64,000 bases of DNA, from contig NZ_LR722648.1 of assembly GCF_902500225.1 (NCBI RefSeq), positions 141,676 through 205,675 on the forward strand. The letters run 5' to 3'. This document shows positions 60,632 through 64,000 of this stretch, in pieces; position 1 is the first letter of the stretch, and each line of letters starts with the position of its first letter. The notes under the pieces are model-generated. The model was not told where the DNA came from and did no database searches. It saw only the letters and a program-made list of their open reading frames with translations. The position numbers and the translations under genes were made by a program. The DNA is from Buttiauxella massiliensis. GTDB lineage: Bacteria; Pseudomonadota; Gammaproteobacteria; Enterobacterales; Enterobacteriaceae.

Positions 60632-61489
60632 GTGAAAGCTGACAACCCTTTTGATCTATTGCTCCCAGCCGCTATGGCGAAAGTCGCCGAAGATGCTGGC
60701 GTCTATAAAGCAACAAAACACCCGCTGACTACGTTTTATTTAGCGATCACTGCGGGCATGTTCATCTCGATTGCCTTTGTCTTTTACATCACTGCCACTA
60801 CAGGTACTGCAACTATTCCATTTGGGATTGCAAAACTGATTGGTGGAACTTGCTTCTCCTTAGGGCTTATCCTTTGTGTCATCTGCGGTGCCGACCTTTT
60901 CACCTCTACGGTGTTAATCGTTGTTGCGAAAGCCAGCGGGCGAATCACCTGGGGTCAGCTAGCCAAGAACTGGATTAACGTCTACGTCGGAAACTTGGTT
61001 GGTGCATTGCTATTCGTGGTGTTGATTTGGTTGTCAGGCATGTATATGACGGCCAACGGTGCGTGGGGTCTGAATGTGCTTCAAACCGCAGACCACAAAA
61101 TGCATCACACCTTTATTGAAGCTGTTTGCCTCGGTATTTTAGCTAACTTGATGGTCTGTCTGGCTGTCTGGATGAGCTACTCGGGTCGCAGTTTGATGGA
61201 CAAGATGTTTGCTATGATCCTTCCGGTCGCCATGTTTGTTGCTTGCGGTTTTGAGCACAGTATCGCAAACATGTTCATGATCCCTTTGGGTATCGTAGTA
61301 CGCAACTTTGCAAGCCCGGAATTCTGGACCGCAGTTGGGTCGTCTCCGGACAATTTCACACACTTGACCGTACTGAATTTCATCACTGATAACCTGATCC
61401 CAGTAACTATCGGGAACATCATTGGTGGCGGTGTACTGGTTGGGTTGACGTACTGGGTAATTTATCTGCGCGGTGGCGATAAGCACTAA
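60632..61489 (+). CDS. focA: Formate channel FocA
   Basis: The 285-residue pentameric FNT-family channel moves formate across the inner membrane. Six membrane helices are evident; the gating residues Thr91 and His209 (GFEHSIANMF) are conserved. Translation starts at GTG (60632) behind AGAGAG, as in E. coli. pflB follows after 53 nt, linking formate production to export. Confidence 0.97.
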   Translation: MKADNPFDLLLPAAMAKVAEDAGVYKATKHPLTTFYLAITAGMFISIAFVFYITATTGTATIPFGIAKLIGGTCFSLGLILCVICGADLFTSTVLIVVAKASGRITWGQLAKNWINVYVGNLVGALLFVVLIWLSGMYMTANGAWGLNVLQTADHKMHHTFIEAVCLGILANLMVCLAVWMSYSGRSLMDKMFAMILPVAMFVACGFEHSIANMFMIPLGIVVRNFASPEFWTAVGSSPDNFTHLTVLNFITDNLIPVTIGNIIGGGVLVGLTYWVIYLRGGDKH

Positions 61490-61542
61490 GTGCTAACCAT
61501 TGTTCAGGGAATAAGAAATCCACATTAGAAGGTAGGTGTTAA

Positions 61543-63825
61543 ATGTCCGAACTTAATGAAAAGTTAGCCACCGCTTGGGAAGGTTTTGCTAAAGGCGACT
61601 GGCAGAATGAAGTCAACGTGCGTGACTTTATTCAGAAAAACTACACCCCTTACGAGGGTGACGAGTCCTTCCTGGCAGGTGCTACAGACGCAACTACCGC
61701 TCTGTGGGACAACGTTATGGAAGGCGTTAAACAGGAAAACCGCACTCACGCGCCTGTTGACTTCGACACTGATCTCGCTTCCACCATCACCTCTCATGAT
61801 GCTGGTTACATCAACAAGTCCCTCGAAACTATCGTTGGCTTGCAGACTGATGCTCCACTGAAACGTGCAATTATTCCGTTTGGTGGCATCAAAATGGTTG
61901 AAGGTTCTTGCAAAGTATACGGTCGTGAACTTGACCCAATGCTTAAAAAGATCTTCACCGAATACCGCAAAACCCACAACCAGGGTGTGTTTGACGTTTA
62001 TACCAAAGACATCCTGAACTGCCGTAAATCAGGCGTAATCACCGGTCTGCCGGATGCTTACGGTCGTGGTCGTATCATTGGTGACTACCGACGCGTAGCG
62101 CTGTACGGTATCGACTTCCTGATGAAAGACAAATTTGCTCAGTTCAACTCTCTGCAGACCAAACTGGAAAACGGCGAAGATCTGGAAGCAACTATCCGTC
62201 TGCGTGAAGAAATCTCCGAGCAGCACCGTGCTCTGGGTCAGATCAAAGAAATGGCTGCTAAATATGGCTGCGATATCTCTGGTCCTGCTAAAAATGCTCA
62301 AGAAGCTATTCAGTGGACTTACTTCGGCTACCTGGCTGCGGTTAAATCTCAGAACGGCGCTGCAATGTCCTTCGGTCGTGTATCCACCTTCCTGGATGCA
62401 TTCATCGAACGTGACCTGAAAGCAGGCAAAATTACTGAGCTTGAAGCACAGGAAATGATTGACCACCTGGTCATGAAACTGCGTATGGTTCGCTTCCTGC
62501 GTACCCCTGAGTATGATGAGCTGTTCTCTGGTGACCCAATCTGGGCGACCGAATCTATCGCCGGTATGGGTGTAGATGGCCGTACTCTGGTTACCAAATC
62601 TAGCTTCCGTTTCCTGAACACCCTGTACACCATGGGGCCGTCTCCGGAGCCGAACATCACTATTCTGTGGTCTGAAAAACTGCCACTGAACTTCAAGAAG
62701 TTCGCAGCTAAGGTTTCCATCGATACCTCTTCTCTGCAATACGAGAATGACGATCTGATGCGTCCTGACTTCAACAACGATGACTACGCAATCGCATGCT
62801 GCGTAAGCCCAATGATTGTTGGTAAGCAAATGCAGTTCTTCGGTGCTCGTGCAAACCTCGCGAAAACCATGCTGTATGCAATCAACGGCGGCGTTGATGA
62901 AAAGCTGAAAATCCAAATTGGTCCTAAAGAAGCACCAATTATGGCTGATGTTCTGGACTACGATAACGTCTTGGATCGCCTGGATCACTTCATGGATTGG
63001 CTGGCTAAGCAGTACGTCACTGCGCTGAACATCATTCACTACATGCATGATAAATACAGCTACGAAGCGTCTCTGATGGCTCTGCATGACCGTGACGTTG
63101 TTCGCACCATGGCTTGTGGTATCGCGGGTCTGTCTGTTGCAGCTGACTCCCTGTCTGCAATCAAGTATGCGAAAGTTAAACCTGTTCGTGACGAAGACGG
63201 CCTGGCTGTAGACTTCGAAATCGAAGGCGAATACCCAATGTTCGGTAACAACGATTCTCGCGTAGATGATATCGCTGTTGACCTGGTAGAACGTTTCATG
63301 AAGAAAATTCAGAAACTGACTACTTACCGTAACGCTATCCCGACTCAGTCTGTTCTGACCATCACCTCTAACGTGGTTTATGGTAAGAAAACCGGTAACA
63401 CCCCAGACGGTCGTCGCGCTGGCGCTCCATTCGGTCCAGGTGCTAACCCAATGCACGGTCGTGACCAGAAAGGTGCTGTTGCCTCTCTGACTTCCGTTGC
63501 TAAACTGCCGTTTGCTTACGCTAAAGATGGTATCTCTTACACCTTCTCTATCGTTCCTAACGCACTGGGTAAAGACGACGAAGTTCGTAAAACTAACCTC
63601 GCGGGTCTGATGGATGGTTACTTCCACCACGAAGCGTCCATCGAAGGTGGTCAACACCTGAACGTGAACGTGATGAACCGTGAAATGCTGCTGGATGCGA
63701 TGGAACACCCTGAGAAATATCCTCAGCTGACCATTCGTGTATCTGGTTACGCTGTACGTTTTAACTCCCTGACTAAAGAACAACAGCAGGACGTTATTAC
63801 TCGTACCTTCACTCAAACCATGTAA
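61543..63825 (+). CDS. pflB: Pyruvate formate-lyase PflB
   Basis: The 760-residue glycyl-radical enzyme cleaves pyruvate with CoA to acetyl-CoA and formate without oxygen. The catalytic Cys pair is in ACCVSPM (Cys419-Cys420 counting Met; 418/419 in the literature). The radical Gly735 is in RVSGYAVRF (Gly734 without Met). Strong codon bias and AAGGTAGG-type ribosome site suggest high expression. The activase gene pflA is expected just beyond the window edge. Long antisense frames over this gene are shadows. Confidence 0.99.
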   Translation: MSELNEKLATAWEGFAKGDWQNEVNVRDFIQKNYTPYEGDESFLAGATDATTALWDNVMEGVKQENRTHAPVDFDTDLASTITSHDAGYINKSLETIVGLQTDAPLKRAIIPFGGIKMVEGSCKVYGRELDPMLKKIFTEYRKTHNQGVFDVYTKDILNCRKSGVITGLPDAYGRGRIIGDYRRVALYGIDFLMKDKFAQFNSLQTKLENGEDLEATIRLREEISEQHRALGQIKEMAAKYGCDISGPAKNAQEAIQWTYFGYLAAVKSQNGAAMSFGRVSTFLDAFIERDLKAGKITELEAQEMIDHLVMKLRMVRFLRTPEYDELFSGDPIWATESIAGMGVDGRTLVTKSSFRFLNTLYTMGPSPEPNITILWSEKLPLNFKKFAAKVSIDTSSLQYENDDLMRPDFNNDDYAIACCVSPMIVGKQMQFFGARANLAKTMLYAINGGVDEKLKIQIGPKEAPIMADVLDYDNVLDRLDHFMDWLAKQYVTALNIIHYMHDKYSYEASLMALHDRDVVRTMACGIAGLSVAADSLSAIKYAKVKPVRDEDGLAVDFEIEGEYPMFGNNDSRVDDIAVDLVERFMKKIQKLTTYRNAIPTQSVLTITSNVVYGKKTGNTPDGRRAGAPFGPGANPMHGRDQKGAVASLTSVAKLPFAYAKDGISYTFSIVPNALGKDDEVRKTNLAGLMDGYFHHEASIEGGQHLNVNVMNREMLLDAMEHPEKYPQLTIRVSGYAVRFNSLTKEQQQDVITRTFTQTM

Positions 63826-63856
63826 TTCACGGTTTGTCTGAAAAGGCGTAGAATAC

Positions 63857-63887
63857 AAGGCTCCACCTCGGTGGAGCCTTTTCTTTG
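63857..63887 (+). terminator. pflB terminator
   Basis: AAGGCTCCAC (63857-63866), loop CTCG, GTGGAGCCTT (63871-63880), then TTCTTT. Confidence 0.92.
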
Positions 63888-63898
63888 TGAAGAACCGG

Positions 63899-63938
63899 TT
63901 TTGCAAGATAACTGCTACGTTTAAGGTATCTTGCAAAA
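63899..63938. repeat. Perfect 12-bp inverted repeat downstream of pflB
   Basis: TTTTGCAAGATA (63899-63910) and its exact complement TATCTTGCAAAA (63927-63938) flank 16 nt. It lies 18 bp past the pflB terminator, in the expected pflA upstream region. No T-run follows. The last ~60 bp of the window show no gene. Confidence 0.7.
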
Positions 63939-64000
63939 TTGATTCGACGCGGCAATTTATTAAAGACCGCGCTCAACCTGGCTTATGCGTTTGCGCATCA

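Noticed and set aside
62029..63936. 635-codon antisense frame covering pflB
   Set aside because: It is a by-product of the strong codon bias of pflB; the product has no known domain and no start context.
1..64000. A novel defence, toxin-antitoxin, phage or secretion system
   Set aside because: Every sizeable gap was read on both strands; all genes fall into known enterobacterial core families, apart from one IS4.

Overview
This 64 kb window is ordinary enterobacterial chromosome. Gene content, gene order and protein lengths match the sxy-sulA-ompA to focA-pflB segment of Escherichia coli and its relatives almost gene for gene. OmpA has Klebsiella/Enterobacter-like longer surface loops, and the window carries ERIC repeats. 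The elf-type fimbrial genes (between pyrD and ssu) and ycaL (between aroA and cmk) found in E. coli K-12 are absent. I therefore read it as a member of the Enterobacteriaceae close to, but not, Escherichia; I cannot name the species. No tRNA, rRNA, CRISPR array, prophage or genomic island is visible.

Layout, left to right. 1-5.8 kb: start of sxy, the SOS inhibitor sulA with its LexA box, ompA, matP, a LonH-type protease gene (ycbZ) with degenerate ATPase motifs, fabA with adjacent FadR and FabR operators, and the 55-codon rmf. 6-13.6 kb: leftward operon rlmKL-uup-pqiABC (23S rRNA methylation, ABC-F ATPase, MCE-type lipid transport). 13.7-16.6 kb: ycbX, zapC, pyrD. 16.8-21.2 kb: ssuEADCB for alkanesulfonate sulfur use, with an ERIC repeat between ssuA and ssuD. 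21.2-30.2 kb: pepN, pncB, asnS, ompF, aspC. 30.2-31.7 kb: one 1426-bp IS4 copy inserted in the aspC/gloC terminator, with a frameshifted transposase. 31.7-42.4 kb: gloC, mepK, ldtD (peptidoglycan) and the overlapping cmoM-mukF-mukE-mukB condensin operon. 42.5-51.6 kb: elyC, ycbJ and the leftward envelope cluster comEC(ycaI)-msbA-lpxK-ycaQ-ycaR-kdsB. 51.8-58.3 kb: cmk, rpsA, ihfB, then serC-aroA and ycaP. 58.5-63.8 kb: ycaO, focA, pflB (anaerobic formate metabolism).

Shared themes are envelope building (fabA, pqiABC, ldtD, mepK, lpxK, msbA, kdsB, elyC, porins), chromosome organisation and division (matP, mukBEF, zapC, sulA, ihfB), translation (rpsA, rmf, asnS, rlmKL, uup, cmoM) and central or anaerobic metabolism. 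I found no convincing previously undescribed multi-gene system. The most interesting signals are small: IS4 landing inside a bidirectional terminator and supplying a substitute, an OmpF-locus porin that has lost the PEFGGD eyelet motif, ERIC elements embedded in transcripts, several unexplained inverted repeats, and a Lon-family protease without recognisable ATPase motifs. Gene names come from recognising the protein families by eye; no database search was run.
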